DNA from: Lysinibacillus alkalisoli
GTDB taxonomy: Bacteria > Bacillota > Bacilli > Bacillales_A > Planococcaceae
Direction: 5' to 3'
Length of the DNA stretch: 64,000 nucleotides
NCBI RefSeq assembly: GCF_014643595.1
Contig: NZ_BMJT01000004.1
Span: forward strand, 124,001-188,000
The notes beneath the pieces were generated by a model. That model was not told the origin of the DNA and made no database searches. It saw only the letters and a program-made list of their open reading frames with translations. Shown here piece by piece: positions 25,301-34,338 of this stretch; position 1 is the stretch's first letter; every line of letters starts with the position of its first letter. The position numbers were made by a program, and so were the translations under genes.

Positions 25301-26440
25301 ATGGGTACTTTGGATTTTGATACGAACATCGATCAAATGGCAGTAATAAAAGTAATTGGTGTTGGTGGCGGTGGTAACAACGCTGTAAATCGCATGATTG
25401 AACATGGTGTACAAGGCGTTGATTTTATCGCTGTAAACACAGATGCACAAGCTTTAGAAATGTCTAAAGCCAATGCACGTTTACAAATTGGTACAAAATT
25501 AACACGTGGGTTAGGTGCAGGTGCTAATCCTGAGGTAGGCAAAAAAGCTGCTGAAGAGAGTCGTGAGCAACTAGAAGAAATGCTAGCAGGAGCAGATATG
25601 GTATTCGTTACAGCTGGCATGGGGGGCGGCACAGGAACAGGAGCAGCACCTGTGATTGCACAAATTGCACATGAAATTGGTGCATTGACGGTAGGTGTTG
25701 TCACAAAGCCATTCATTTTTGAAGGAGCAAAAAGACAAAAGCAAGCTATGGGAGGTATTGCAGCATTAAAAGAAGCTGTCGATACGTTAATTGTTATTCC
25801 AAATGATAAATTGCTTGAGATTGTAGACAAAAACACACCAATGCTTGAAGCATTTAGCGCAGCAGATAATGTATTACGTCAAGGTGTACAAGGTATTTCA
25901 GATTTAATTGCAACACCAGGACTTATTAACTTAGACTTTGCAGATGTTAAAACAATCATGTCAAATAAAGGATCAGCATTAATGGGTATTGGTATTGCTA
26001 CTGGTGAGAATCGCGCAGCGGAAGCAGCCAAAAAGGCGATTTCTAGCCCATTGCTAGAGTCTTCTATTGCAGGTGCAAAAGGCGTGTTAATGAATATTAC
26101 AGGTGGTTCAAACTTAAGCTTATATGAAGTACAAGAAGCAGCTCAAATTGTGGCTTCTGCTTCAGATGAAGAAGTAAATATGATTTTTGGTTCGGTTATT
26201 AATGATAACTTAAAAGAGGAAATCATTGTTACTGTAATTGCTACGGGTTTTAGTGAAGATAATCAAAATACATCTCCATCACAACGAAAGCCATTGCATC
26301 GTGAGCAAGTGGAAACACAAACACGACAAGAGCCGATTCGTCAAACACCAAGTTATGAGCAACCTACAACTCCTACACAAAATCATGCAGATAATGATAT
26401 TGATATTCCTGCATTCTTACGTAAAAGAAGACAAAACTAA
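25301..26440 (+). CDS. ftsZ: Cell division protein FtsZ
   Basis: 379 residues with GGAGGAAT upstream. The GTPase domain shows [10 protein letters not shown] (21-30), the tubulin signature GGGTGTG (108-114) and the T7 loop [12 protein letters not shown] Gln/Thr/Pro-rich linker (about 318-365) leads to the C-terminal peptide [14 protein letters not shown], which binds FtsA and SepF. FtsZ polymerises with GTP to form the Z-ring. The terminator at 26470 closes the operon. The laccase-domain gene ylmD that comes before ylmE in B. subtilis, and the sporulation genes bpr, spoIIGA, sigE and sigG, are absent. Confidence 0.98.
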   Translation: MGTLDFDTNIDQMAVIKVIGVGGGGNNAVNRMIEHGVQGVDFIAVNTDAQALEMSKANARLQIGTKLTRGLGAGANPEVGKKAAEESREQLEEMLAGADMVFVTAGMGGGTGTGAAPVIAQIAHEIGALTVGVVTKPFIFEGAKRQKQAMGGIAALKEAVDTLIVIPNDKLLEIVDKNTPMLEAFSAADNVLRQGVQGISDLIATPGLINLDFADVKTIMSNKGSALMGIGIATGENRAAEAAKKAISSPLLESSIAGAKGVLMNITGGSNLSLYEVQEAAQIVASASDEEVNMIFGSVINDNLKEEIIVTVIATGFSEDNQNTSPSQRKPLHREQVETQTRQEPIRQTPSYEQPTTPTQNHADNDIDIPAFLRKRRQN

Positions 26441-26468
26441 TATGAGAATATCGTTCTAAAACGATAAA

Positions 26469-26510
26469 AAAGGCTGTCGTGTATATTAAATACGCGATGG
26501 CCTTTTGCTT
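26469..26510 (+). terminator. Terminator after ftsZ
   Basis: AAGGCTGTCGTGTAT pairs with ATACGCGATGGCCTT (three G-U pairs), followed by TTGCTTTG. Confidence 0.85.
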
Positions 26511-26525
26511 TGCTGGGGTAATACA

Positions 26526-26554
26526 TTGCTAAATGATACAACGCTTGTTACAAT
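26526..26554 (+). promoter_or_regulatory. Promoter of the ylmE-sepF-ylmG unit
   Basis: TTGCTA (26526-26531) and TACAAT (26549-26554) are 17 bp apart, with a TGn extended -10 element at 26546-26548. Confidence 0.7.
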
Positions 26555-26588
26555 AAAGTTAAATTACTATTGAAAAGTTGGGGAGAAA

Positions 26589-27260
26589 TTGACAAAAATA
26601 GTAGACAATTTAATTACTATCACTGAGAAAATTGAAAAAGCAAAACAACAGCGTATAAGTCCACAAGAAGTTACACTTATTGCTGTTACAAAATCCGTAT
26701 CATTAGAGCGTACACAAGAAGCAGTGGATGCCAATATCACATCATTAGGTGAAAATCGTCCAGAAGGTTTATTAAATAAACATGAGGGTATAACTGGAGA
26801 AGTAACTTGGCATTATATTGGTTCGTTACAAACGAGAAAAGTGAAACAAATTATTGACCAAGTGGATTATATCCATTCATTAGACCGACTAAGTCTAGCA
26901 CAAGAAATTAATAAACGAGCTTCTAAAAAAATAAAATGCTTTGTACAAGTAAATGTTTCGGGTGAACAATCGAAACATGGTTTAGTGAAAGAAGAAGTAC
27001 AGCCATTTATTGAGTCACTTAAAACGTATGAACATATTGAAGTGGTAGGCTTAATGACAATGGCGCCATTCACAGAAGACGAAACACTTATTCGCCATGT
27101 TTTTAAAGAGTTGAAAACATTACAAGTTGAGATTGCAGCTATGCAGTTTGCTCATGCCCCTTGTTTAGAGTTATCGATGGGTATGTCTAATGACTATGAA
27201 ATCGCCATTGAAGAAGGAGCTACGTTTGTACGAATTGGCACAGCCTTGGTCGGCGATTGA
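26589..27260 (+). CDS. ylmE: YggS/YlmE family pyridoxal phosphate homeostasis protein
   Basis: 223 residues from a TTG with GGGGAG upstream. It has an alanine-racemase-like TIM barrel with PLP-binding K35 in LIAVTKSVSLE, the GENRPE motif (about 54-59), WHYIGSLQTRKVK and the C-terminal SMGMSNDYEIAIEEGATFVRIGTALVG. These proteins bind pyridoxal phosphate without known catalytic activity and keep vitamin B6 and amino acid pools balanced. It starts the ylm unit and lies 15 bp upstream of sepF, the order found across Firmicutes and Actinobacteria. Confidence 0.95.
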   Translation: MTKIVDNLITITEKIEKAKQQRISPQEVTLIAVTKSVSLERTQEAVDANITSLGENRPEGLLNKHEGITGEVTWHYIGSLQTRKVKQIIDQVDYIHSLDRLSLAQEINKRASKKIKCFVQVNVSGEQSKHGLVKEEVQPFIESLKTYEHIEVVGLMTMAPFTEDETLIRHVFKELKTLQVEIAAMQFAHAPCLELSMGMSNDYEIAIEEGATFVRIGTALVGD

Positions 27261-27275
27261 AAGCGAGGTTTTTGA

Positions 27276-27749
27276 ATGAGTATGAAAAAAAAATTAAAAA
27301 ACTTTTTTTATTTAGAAGACCAAGAGGCGCTTGAGCTTGATGATAATGAGCAACCAGTAGAAAGGGTGGAGCGTGTGCAACAACCGCCACAAAAACCAAC
27401 ACAGCAGCAAGTACCAATAGCGAAACAATCTGCAAAAAATGTTGTACAGTTGCAATCTGTGCCTTCACAAACGACAAAAAAAGAGAGAATGGTTGTCATT
27501 GAACCACGCTCTTATGAAGATATGGAAGTAGTAGGTACGCATATTAAAGAGAATCGTACAGTGGTTATCAATTTACATCTAGTAGACTACGATCAACGCA
27601 AACGTATTATTGATTTCTTAAGTGGCGCTGTTTTTGTTGCTGATGCAGAACTAAAGCCAATCAGTCGAGAAGTCTTTTTATGTTCACCTTTTAACGTAGA
27701 AGTAGAAGGTGACATTAAACAAATTATTATGAATCAAATGAGCGAGTGA
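27276..27749 (+). CDS. sepF: Cell division protein SepF
   Basis: 157 residues. The N-terminal amphipathic helix (MSMKKKLKNFFYLEDQ) targets the membrane, a Gln/Pro-rich linker spans about 25-70, and the SepF core (about 72-155; RSYEDMEVVGTHIKENRTVVI split across its start) follows with FLSGAVFVADAELKPIS. SepF polymers bind the FtsZ C-terminus and act as a membrane anchor alongside FtsA. It is in the ylm unit, ten bases upstream of ylmG. Confidence 0.96.
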   Translation: MSMKKKLKNFFYLEDQEALELDDNEQPVERVERVQQPPQKPTQQQVPIAKQSAKNVVQLQSVPSQTTKKERMVVIEPRSYEDMEVVGTHIKENRTVVINLHLVDYDQRKRIIDFLSGAVFVADAELKPISREVFLCSPFNVEVEGDIKQIIMNQMSE

Positions 27750-27758
27750 GGTCAGTAC

Positions 27759-28022
27759 ATGATTTTTAACCTATTAAATGTGCTAAATATGGTCTTTACA
27801 GCATATACCTATATGATTATTATTTATATTTTAATGAGTTGGGTACCTGCAGCACAAGAATCTAAGTTTGGTCAAATTTTAGCTAAAGTTTGTGAGCCCT
27901 ATTTAAGCATATTCAGAAAAATTATTCCGCCAATTGGCATGATTGATATATCACCAATCGTTGCCATTTTAGCATTGAATTTTGCATTTAGAGGTATTGT
28001 CATCTTATTAACATCATTTTAA
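27759..28022 (+). CDS. ylmG: YggT/YlmG family membrane protein
   Basis: 87 residues with two hydrophobic hairpins (about 4-28 and 58-84) around the conserved loop WVPAAQESKFGQILAKVCEPYL, the YggT signature. Its role is poorly defined; plant and cyanobacterial relatives influence nucleoid and membrane-protein organisation. It follows sepF, as in most Gram-positives. A hairpin terminator separates it from ylmH. Confidence 0.93.
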   Translation: MIFNLLNVLNMVFTAYTYMIIIYILMSWVPAAQESKFGQILAKVCEPYLSIFRKIIPPIGMIDISPIVAILALNFAFRGIVILLTSF

Positions 28023-28033
28023 TAACGTCGTAT

Positions 28034-28067
28034 GGCAGAGTTGAATTTTCAACTTTGCTATTTTTTT
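28034..28067 (+). terminator. Intrinsic terminator between ylmG and ylmH
   Basis: GCAgAGTTGAA and TTCAACTtTGC form the stem, followed by TATTTTTTT. ylmH therefore probably gets part of its transcription separately. Confidence 0.82.
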
Positions 28068-28093
28068 ATTTATTACGTTATAGGAGAGATCAT

Positions 28094-28870
28094 ATGGAAC
28101 ACATTTATCAACACTTTAGAAAAGAAGAGCAACCATTTATTGAACAAGTAGTAGGTTGGCAACGAGAAGTAGAAGAACGCTACTATCCCAAACGCACAGA
28201 TTTTTTGAATCCTAGAGAGCGTTTTATTGTACGTGCCATTATTCAACAAACGGAAAGTAATGTTTATAGTGATGGTGGGTTTGAACAAGCAGAACGTAAA
28301 CGAATGTTATTATATCCACCTTATTATGAGGCTAGCATGGAGGATTTAGGGGTACAGTTATTTCGTGTTGAGTATGCCATGAAATTTGCTACCCTAACAC
28401 ATCCACAAGTGCTGGGGTCATTATTAGCTAACGGTTTAGTACGTTCGCGTTTCGGGGATATTCGTATTAAAGGACAAGAGATACAACTGGCTGTAGCTGA
28501 GGAAATCGCTGACTATATTCAAATGCAACTCATCCAAATGAATAAAACAAAAGTACAATTGCAACCAATCTCACATAAAGAAGCGATACCACAAGATATT
28601 ACAGCATGGCAAATTCAAGTTATAACGGTATCTGCTATGCGATTAGATGCCATTTTAGCTACGATATTAAAATTGAGTAGACAAAAGGCACAACAACTTA
28701 TTCAAGCAGGTAGGGTGCAAGTCAATTTCACGGTGAGAGATGACCGTTCATTTGAAATACAAGAACAAGACTTATTATCCATTCGTCAATATGGACGTTA
28801 TAAAATTGTAGCGATTGAAGGGACAACACGTAAAGATAAAATTCGTTTACAAGTAGGCTTTATGGCTTAA
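28094..28870 (+). CDS. ylmH: YlmH, S4-domain RNA-binding protein
   Basis: 258 residues from the ATG at 28094, with AGGAGAG upstream. The N-terminal part (about 1-100) is the YlmH domain with DFLNPRERFIVRAI, the middle has the LTHPQVLGSLLANGL and RFGDIRI motifs, and residues about 180-240 form an S4 RNA-binding domain (MRLDAILATILKLSRQKAQQ, then QAGRVQVNF). In B. subtilis YlmH acts with RqcH and RqcP-like factors on stalled large-subunit complexes and can substitute for RqcP. rqcH is also in this window at 61413. Confidence 0.95.
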   Translation: MEHIYQHFRKEEQPFIEQVVGWQREVEERYYPKRTDFLNPRERFIVRAIIQQTESNVYSDGGFEQAERKRMLLYPPYYEASMEDLGVQLFRVEYAMKFATLTHPQVLGSLLANGLVRSRFGDIRIKGQEIQLAVAEEIADYIQMQLIQMNKTKVQLQPISHKEAIPQDITAWQIQVITVSAMRLDAILATILKLSRQKAQQLIQAGRVQVNFTVRDDRSFEIQEQDLLSIRQYGRYKIVAIEGTTRKDKIRLQVGFMA

Positions 28871-28883
28871 CCTTGAATTTATC

Positions 28884-28912
28884 GTGTAAAATACGGGTAA
28901 ACAAGGTATAAT
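28884..28912 (+). promoter_or_regulatory. Candidate divIVA promoter
   Basis: A perfect TATAAT at 28907-28912 lies 17 bp from a weak -35 (GTGTAA, 28884-28889) in the gap before divIVA. Confidence 0.5.
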
Positions 28913-28951
28913 GTACAATAAGATTATAGTGTTAAAGGAGCGAAGGAGTAC

Positions 28952-29458
28952 ATGCCGTTATCACCGATCGATATTAATAACAAAGAATTCACTAAAACAT
29001 TTCGTGGTTATTCAGAAGATGAAGTGAATGAGTTTTTAGATCAGATTATAAAAGATTATGAAATTTTAATACGAGAGAAAAAAGAACTCGAGCAACAAGT
29101 GCATATGATGACAGAACAAGTTAATCATTTTAATACGATGGAAGAAACATTACAAAAATCAATAATGGTTGCACAAGAAGCGGCTGATGAAGTACGCCGA
29201 AATTCGCAAAAGGAAGCTAAGTTAATTATTAAAGAGGCTGAAAAAAATGCTGAGCGTATTATTAATGAAGCATTAGCAAAGTCTCGTGCGGCAAATATAG
29301 AAGTAGAAGAATTGACAAAACAATCAAAAGTTTTCCGCAACCGCTTTAAAATGTTAGTAGAAGCACAATTAGATTTGCTGAATACAGGCGATTGGGATCA
29401 TTTATTAGAAAACGCAGAACAAGAATTAATTAAAAATGAGTCAGAAGAAGCGGAATGA
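28952..29458 (+). CDS. divIVA: Cell division initiation protein DivIVA
   Basis: 168 residues. The N-terminal membrane-binding domain has the family signature (PLSPIDINNKEFTKTFRGY then SEDEVNEFLDQI), followed by a long parallel coiled coil (about 30-150) with an acidic end. DivIVA marks curved membrane at poles and septa and recruits Min proteins and others. AAAGGAGCGAAGGAG lies upstream. The position between ylmH and the ileS T-box leader is the same as in B. subtilis. Confidence 0.97.
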   Translation: MPLSPIDINNKEFTKTFRGYSEDEVNEFLDQIIKDYEILIREKKELEQQVHMMTEQVNHFNTMEETLQKSIMVAQEAADEVRRNSQKEAKLIIKEAEKNAERIINEALAKSRAANIEVEELTKQSKVFRNRFKMLVEAQLDLLNTGDWDHLLENAEQELIKNESEEAE

Positions 29459-29461
29459 GGC

Positions 29462-29490
29462 TTGACGAAGTAGCATCCTTTTTCTATACT
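29462..29490 (+). promoter_or_regulatory. ileS promoter
   Basis: TTGACG (29462-29467) and TATACT (29485-29490) with a 17-bp spacer, immediately after the divIVA stop. It drives the T-box leader. Confidence 0.8.
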
Positions 29491-29496
29491 TATGAC

Positions 29497-29750
29497 AAAC
29501 CTATAGATAAAACGATGACGGAGACGAGTATATGATTTTGCTCTTGCTAAGCGAGTTAGGGACAGTGTGAGCCTAATGAATCAAAATACATGTAACATCA
29601 CTCCAGAGTAAAGCAGCTGAATTAGGCTATTGAGTAGGCTCTTTCGTTACGCAGCGTTAATGCGTCTAAGACATAGTACAATTTGTATTATAAATTAGGG
29701 TGGTACCACGAGTTCAAGCTTCGTCCCTTTCAGGGATGGGGCTTTTTTAT
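29497..29750 (+). ncRNA. T-box leader riboswitch of ileS
   Basis: The 314-bp gap before ileS is a T-box leader. The T-box sequence AGGGTGGTACCACG is at 29697-29710; its TGGT bulge pairs with the free CCA end of uncharged tRNA. It is followed by the terminator AAGCTTCGTCCC/GGGATGGGGCTT with a T run (29716-29748). Upstream sequence offers a stem I with an AGTA element near 29529 and a likely specifier ATC at 29597-29599, matching isoleucine. Uncharged tRNA-Ile should stabilise the antiterminator and allow ileS transcription. Confidence 0.92.
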
Positions 29751-29772
29751 TTACATTTGAGGAGGATACAAC

Positions 29773-32535
29773 ATGGTAGAGTACAAAAATACATTATTAA
29801 TGCCAAAAACAGCATTCCCTATGCGTGGGAATTTGCCAAACAATGAACCAAAAATGCAAGAAAAATGGGATCAGATGGATATTAATGCGCTGCAGTTGGC
29901 GCGTACAAAAGATCGCCCTCACTTTGTCTTACACGATGGCCCTCCATTTGCGAATGGGGAAATTCATTTAGGGCACGCATTAAATAAAATCTTAAAAGAT
30001 ATGATTAATCGCCACCGTTCAATGACAGGTTATCATGTACCTTATGTACCTGGTTGGGATACACATGGTTTACCAATTGAACAAGCCTTAACCAACAAAG
30101 GTGTTAAACGTAAAGAAATGTCAGTAGCTGATTTCAGAGAGTTATGTGAAAAATATGCGAATGAGCAAATTGAATTACAAAAAGCACAGTTCCGCAGATT
30201 AGGTGTGCGTGGTGATTGGGATAACCCCTATATTACATTAAAGCCAGAGGTGGAAGCCCGTCAAATCGAAGTATTCGGTAAGATGGCAGAAAAAGGTTAT
30301 ATTTATAAAGGTTTAAAACCGGTATATTGGTCACCATCATCTGAGTCTGCCTTAGCAGAAGCAGAAATTGAATACCAAGACAAACAATCCCCATCTATTT
30401 ATGTGAGCTTTAAGGTGAAAGATGGCAAAGACGTTGTCCCAGCAGATGCCAAATTTATTATTTGGACAACAACACCTTGGACATTACCAGCAAACCTAGG
30501 TATTTCTGTACACCCTGAATTTTTCTATGCTGTTGTACAAGTAAATGACAACAAGTTTATCGTAGCAAAAGATTTGGTAGAGACTGTAGCTCAAGCACTA
30601 GAGTGGGAAACATATGAGGTAGTAGAAGAAATACTAGGTGAAAAATTAGATCGTGTAGTGGCAGCTCACCCATTTTATGATCGTGATTCATTAGTAATGT
30701 TAGGTGAACATGTGACAACTGATGCTGGTACAGGTTGTGTCCATACAGCTCCAGGTCATGGTGAAGACGACTATCAAGTTGGTAAACAGTATGGCTTACC
30801 TATTTTAAGCCCTGTAGACAACCGAGGTGTATTCACAAGTGAAGCACCAGGTTTTGAAGGGGTTTTCTATGACAATGCCAATAAACTTATAACAGAAAAG
30901 TTAGAAGAACTGGGCGCATTAGAAAAATTAACATTCTTTACGCACTCTTATCCACATGACTGGCGTACAAAAAAACCTGTTATTTATCGTGCAACACCGC
31001 AGTGGTTTGCATCAATTGATGCATTCCGTGACGAATTGTTAACAGCGGTAGATGATACAACATTTACACCTGCTTGGGGTAAAACACGTCTTTATAATAT
31101 GATTCGTGATCGTGGGGACTGGGTAATCTCTCGTCAGCGTGTATGGGGTGTACCAATTCCGATTTTTTATGCTGAAAATGAAGAACCCATCATTACACCA
31201 GAAACCATTGCACACGTATCACAATTATTCCGTGAGCATGGTTCAAATATTTGGTTTAAGCGTGAAGCAGAAGAGTTATTACCTGAAGGCTTTACACATG
31301 AGGGTAGCCCAAATGGTAAATTTACTAAAGAAAATGATATTATGGACGTTTGGTTTGACTCAGGGTCAACCCATCAAGGTGTGCTAGTAGAGCGCGGTAT
31401 GAAATACCCTGCTGACCTTTACCTAGAAGGCTCTGACCAATATCGTGGTTGGTTTAACTCATCGCTTATTACAAGTGTAGCGATCAATGATGTTGCACCA
31501 TACAAAGGCTTATTATCACATGGCTTTACACTAGATGATAAGGGACGTAAAATGAGTAAATCACTAGGAAATACCATTGCACCAGTAAAAGTAATGAATC
31601 AAATGGGTGCGGATATTTTGCGTTTATGGGCAGCGTCAGTAGACTACACAGCAGATGTGCGTGTATCAGACGCTCTATTTAAACAAGTATCAGAAGTTTA
31701 CCGTAAAATCCGTAATACGTTCCGTTTCCTACATGGTAATGTTTCGGACTTCAATGAGGCAACAGACCGTGTAGCATTCGAGGATTTACGTGAGATGGAT
31801 CAATATATGTATATGCGCTTGCAAGATGTCTTAAAGGCGGTACATGCAGCATATGAGCGTTATGACTTCGCAGCTGTATACCATACTGTAAATAATTTTG
31901 TTGCGGTTGAATTAAGTTCATTCTACTTAGATATTGCTAAAGATGTTGTATACATTGAAGGTTATGATCATGCAGCACGTCGTGCAATGCAAACCGTAAT
32001 GTATGATACATTACTGACGTTAGTTAAAGTGTTAACACCAATTATCCCGCATACGACAGACGAACTGTGGGCTGTAATGGATATGGAAGAAGTTTCTGTA
32101 CAATTAACCGACTTCCCAGAACCAGTTGAGCATGTGGTATTTACAGAGCTACGTGCGAAGTGGGAAAATGTTATTGCCCTACGTGATGAAGTGTTAAAAG
32201 CTTTAGAAGAAGCACGTAATGCAAAAATCATTGGTAAATCACTAGAGGCAAAAGTTACAATTTATGCGAATGCAGAAGTGAGCCAGATTTTAGAGAGTGT
32301 AGATTTTGCCCAGTTAAGTATTGTATCGCAATTAGTAGTAGCTGGCACGAAGAAGGATGCGCCAGCAGATGCTTTAACATTGGAGAAAATGGCAGTTGTC
32401 GTTACAAAGGCAGAGGGTGAAAAATGTGAGCGTTGTTGGTCAATTTCTGAAACAGTAGGCCAAAATGATAAGCATCCACAATTATGTACACGCTGTGCAA
32501 CAGTTGTCGAAACATATTATGCAGATGTAGAGTAA
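29773..32535 (+). CDS. ileS: Isoleucyl-tRNA synthetase
   Basis: 920 residues, full length for the bacterial enzyme. Class I signatures are HLGH (65-68, HIGH motif) and KMSKS (593-597). The large CP1 editing insertion has [11 protein letters not shown] and [15 protein letters not shown]. The C-terminal zinc ribbon is C885, C888, C905 and C908. It charges tRNA-Ile and edits misactivated valine in the cytoplasm. GAGGAGG lies upstream of the ATG. Expression is set by the T-box leader. It is followed by a terminator and then by an accessory island instead of lspA. Confidence 0.98.
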   Translation: MVEYKNTLLMPKTAFPMRGNLPNNEPKMQEKWDQMDINALQLARTKDRPHFVLHDGPPFANGEIHLGHALNKILKDMINRHRSMTGYHVPYVPGWDTHGLPIEQALTNKGVKRKEMSVADFRELCEKYANEQIELQKAQFRRLGVRGDWDNPYITLKPEVEARQIEVFGKMAEKGYIYKGLKPVYWSPSSESALAEAEIEYQDKQSPSIYVSFKVKDGKDVVPADAKFIIWTTTPWTLPANLGISVHPEFFYAVVQVNDNKFIVAKDLVETVAQALEWETYEVVEEILGEKLDRVVAAHPFYDRDSLVMLGEHVTTDAGTGCVHTAPGHGEDDYQVGKQYGLPILSPVDNRGVFTSEAPGFEGVFYDNANKLITEKLEELGALEKLTFFTHSYPHDWRTKKPVIYRATPQWFASIDAFRDELLTAVDDTTFTPAWGKTRLYNMIRDRGDWVISRQRVWGVPIPIFYAENEEPIITPETIAHVSQLFREHGSNIWFKREAEELLPEGFTHEGSPNGKFTKENDIMDVWFDSGSTHQGVLVERGMKYPADLYLEGSDQYRGWFNSSLITSVAINDVAPYKGLLSHGFTLDDKGRKMSKSLGNTIAPVKVMNQMGADILRLWAASVDYTADVRVSDALFKQVSEVYRKIRNTFRFLHGNVSDFNEATDRVAFEDLREMDQYMYMRLQDVLKAVHAAYERYDFAAVYHTVNNFVAVELSSFYLDIAKDVVYIEGYDHAARRAMQTVMYDTLLTLVKVLTPIIPHTTDELWAVMDMEEVSVQLTDFPEPVEHVVFTELRAKWENVIALRDEVLKALEEARNAKIIGKSLEAKVTIYANAEVSQILESVDFAQLSIVSQLVVAGTKKDAPADALTLEKMAVVVTKAEGEKCERCWSISETVGQNDKHPQLCTRCATVVETYYADVE

Positions 32536-32555
32536 ATAAATGAAAGTATTAAAAT

Positions 32556-32596
32556 AAAAGGTAGGGCGATAATTAAAATCGCCTTACCTTTTTTGC
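32556..32596. terminator. Terminator after ileS, possibly bidirectional
   Basis: AAAAGGTAGGGCGAT and ATCGCCTTACCTTTT form a 15-base stem with one G-U pair, followed by TTTT. It also faces the end of the convergent araC-family gene. Confidence 0.9.
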
Positions 32597-32645
32597 TTTT
32601 AAAGCATCGTATGTATGCACATACCTTGATAGAATATTCCCTTTT

Positions 32646-33848
32646 CTATTTAAATGAGATCTCTATTGTATTGCGATAAACCTTAGGTGAGAAGCCAACA
32701 TATTTTTTAAAACTCATACTAAAATAATTGGGTGTATTAAAGCCAACAGTGTCCGCAATAACATCTAGGCTATATTGCTTACGTAGATATGGTAAGGCAC
32801 GAATGATTCTAGTAATGGCTACATAATCAACAAAACTACGACCAACTTCACGTTTAAACACACGGCTAAAATGTGAGGGACTAAAGCCAATAACATTTGC
32901 CACTTGTTGAGCTGTAATGGGTTCTGTACAATTTTGCTCAATAAAAGCGATTGCTCGCTCAATATGTTCATTCATTGTTAAGTCCTCATAAAAGCGCAGA
33001 TGTAAATGGTTAACAGCGGGTTTTCTTCGCGCTGTTCTTGCTTCCATGTAGGAACGATAGACTTGTGTAGGGTCTTGATAAACTTTACCAACACCAATGA
33101 AAATATAAATGCCTTGTGTTTTTAACTCTTCAATGGCTGCTGTTATAGCCACTAAACCTTGTGTCCAATCTTTTAATGACGGGATTTGCTTTGGAATACG
33201 AAGTAACAATAATAAATAACGCTCACTATGTAAAAATGTAATGTGAGAAAGTTCAGAAAATTCTATGCGTAATTTTTTCATGATTCGTGCTCTTGCATCG
33301 TGTATTTGGAAGTCTGGATGAACAAAACCTTGCATCAACAACACGATATTAGGTATAGCTTCAGCTGTGATAAAAGAATTAGCTTGTTCAATTTCAGAAA
33401 CATGTTGGATTTCATTTTTTACTAAACGGCGTAAAAAAGCTTTTTGAAAAGGCGTATTATGCTGATGATCAAATTGCTCACCAATATCTTTAATCGATAA
33501 TGTTTGGATTTGTTGTGCATGGTATGCATCATATAACTTTTTTGCGCCCCAAAGTAATTTATGTTGCGTGACAGGTTTAATGAGTAAGGATGTTAATTTT
33601 AAATCAACTGCTACAGGAGATGAAAAGGCAAGATGTATAGGAATAATAGGAATGATAAAGGGTTGCTCATCGCGCTTTCGCAAGCGATTAATTTTTACCC
33701 AGTCAAATAAAGTTGTGATCTCATAAATATGCAAATGATAGGTCGTTGGCGCAGTCATCTCTGGCAAGGTATTTAACCAACTGCTCAACCAATGCTCCAT
33801 CTCTTTTTGCTCTGAAATCGCTTGAATATGCCAGTGAACACATAACAA
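32646..33848 (-). CDS. AraC-family regulator with a degenerate receiver-like N-terminus
   Basis: 400 residues from a TTG at 33848, five bases after AGGTGAT; no ATG is close. The C-terminal ~100 residues are a complete AraC/XylS double helix-turn-helix (ITAQQVANVIGFSPSHFSRVF and LDVIADTVGFNTPNYFSMSFK, each a recognition unit). Residues ~60-110 (FIIPIIPIHL, then SLLIKPVTQHKLLWGAKKLY) look like the end of a response-regulator receiver, with the conserved Lys in KP, but no clear phosphoacceptor Asp pair is seen. The middle (~170-290) has the feel of the YesN/GGDEF-like linker. It is divergent from the DUF485-symporter pair and is their likely regulator. Confidence 0.85.
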   Translation of the reverse strand: MLCVHWHIQAISEQKEMEHWLSSWLNTLPEMTAPTTYHLHIYEITTLFDWVKINRLRKRDEQPFIIPIIPIHLAFSSPVAVDLKLTSLLIKPVTQHKLLWGAKKLYDAYHAQQIQTLSIKDIGEQFDHQHNTPFQKAFLRRLVKNEIQHVSEIEQANSFITAEAIPNIVLLMQGFVHPDFQIHDARARIMKKLRIEFSELSHITFLHSERYLLLLLRIPKQIPSLKDWTQGLVAITAAIEELKTQGIYIFIGVGKVYQDPTQVYRSYMEARTARRKPAVNHLHLRFYEDLTMNEHIERAIAFIEQNCTEPITAQQVANVIGFSPSHFSRVFKREVGRSFVDYVAITRIIRALPYLRKQYSLDVIADTVGFNTPNYFSMSFKKYVGFSPKVYRNTIEISFK

Positions 33849-33900
33849 TTTATATCACCTACCTTTACGATATTAGTTATATTTTAACTCAAACGAGCAT

Positions 33901-33947
33901 TAATTTGTATGTATATAGCAAAATATTGTATTTTTATCTACAAATTA
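33901..33947. promoter_or_regulatory. Inverted repeat between the araC-family gene and the symporter operon
   Basis: TAATTTGTA (33901-33909) and TACAAATTA (33939-33947) are perfect nine-base inverted arms 29 bp apart, centred in the divergent promoter region, with ATTGTA at 33925 between them. It is a candidate binding site for the regulator. Confidence 0.4.
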
Positions 33948-33988
33948 TCACGTAAAATAACGAATAAGGTTAGATAAAGGGGGAATGA

Positions 33989-34315
33989 ATGATGACGGAA
34001 AAAGATGATCACTATGATTATGTTGAACATGGCACAATCCATTACAAAGACTTACCACCTCTTGACAAGCAAACCAATGACATCATGAAAGGGGAATTAA
34101 AGACAGGTACTGCGTTATCTGGTTTTTATTTTATTTTGATTTTTAGTATACCTGTCTTAAATTGGTACTTTCCTGAAATTGCCTTTAAACCCATCTGGGG
34201 AGGCATGACGGTCACATGGTTTATTACAACAGTAGTGATGATGGCGATGGCTTTTATTATTGCTTATATTCATACGAAGTTGTATGAAAAACGCTTGAAA
34301 AAATTTGATCAATAA
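33989..34315 (+). CDS. DUF485 family membrane protein
   Basis: 108 residues with two transmembrane segments (about 42-62 and 71-94), the second followed by the YIHTKLYEKRLKKFD tail. The DUF485 motif is seen in the first loop. Members (YjcH in E. coli, YwcB in B. subtilis) are encoded immediately before acetate-type solute symporters and probably assist them. AAAGGGGG precedes two ATG codons; the first is taken. The symporter gene starts 23 bp downstream. Confidence 0.9.
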   Translation: MMTEKDDHYDYVEHGTIHYKDLPPLDKQTNDIMKGELKTGTALSGFYFILIFSIPVLNWYFPEIAFKPIWGGMTVTWFITTVVMMAMAFIIAYIHTKLYEKRLKKFDQ

Positions 34316-34338
34316 CTTCATACAAGGGGGTATGTGTC

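Noticed and set aside
25333-25836. A 167-codon open frame on the reverse strand inside ftsZ
   Set aside because: It lies wholly opposite a universally conserved gene, has no ribosome binding site and an odd Pro/Ala/Ser-rich composition that mirrors the FtsZ codons.
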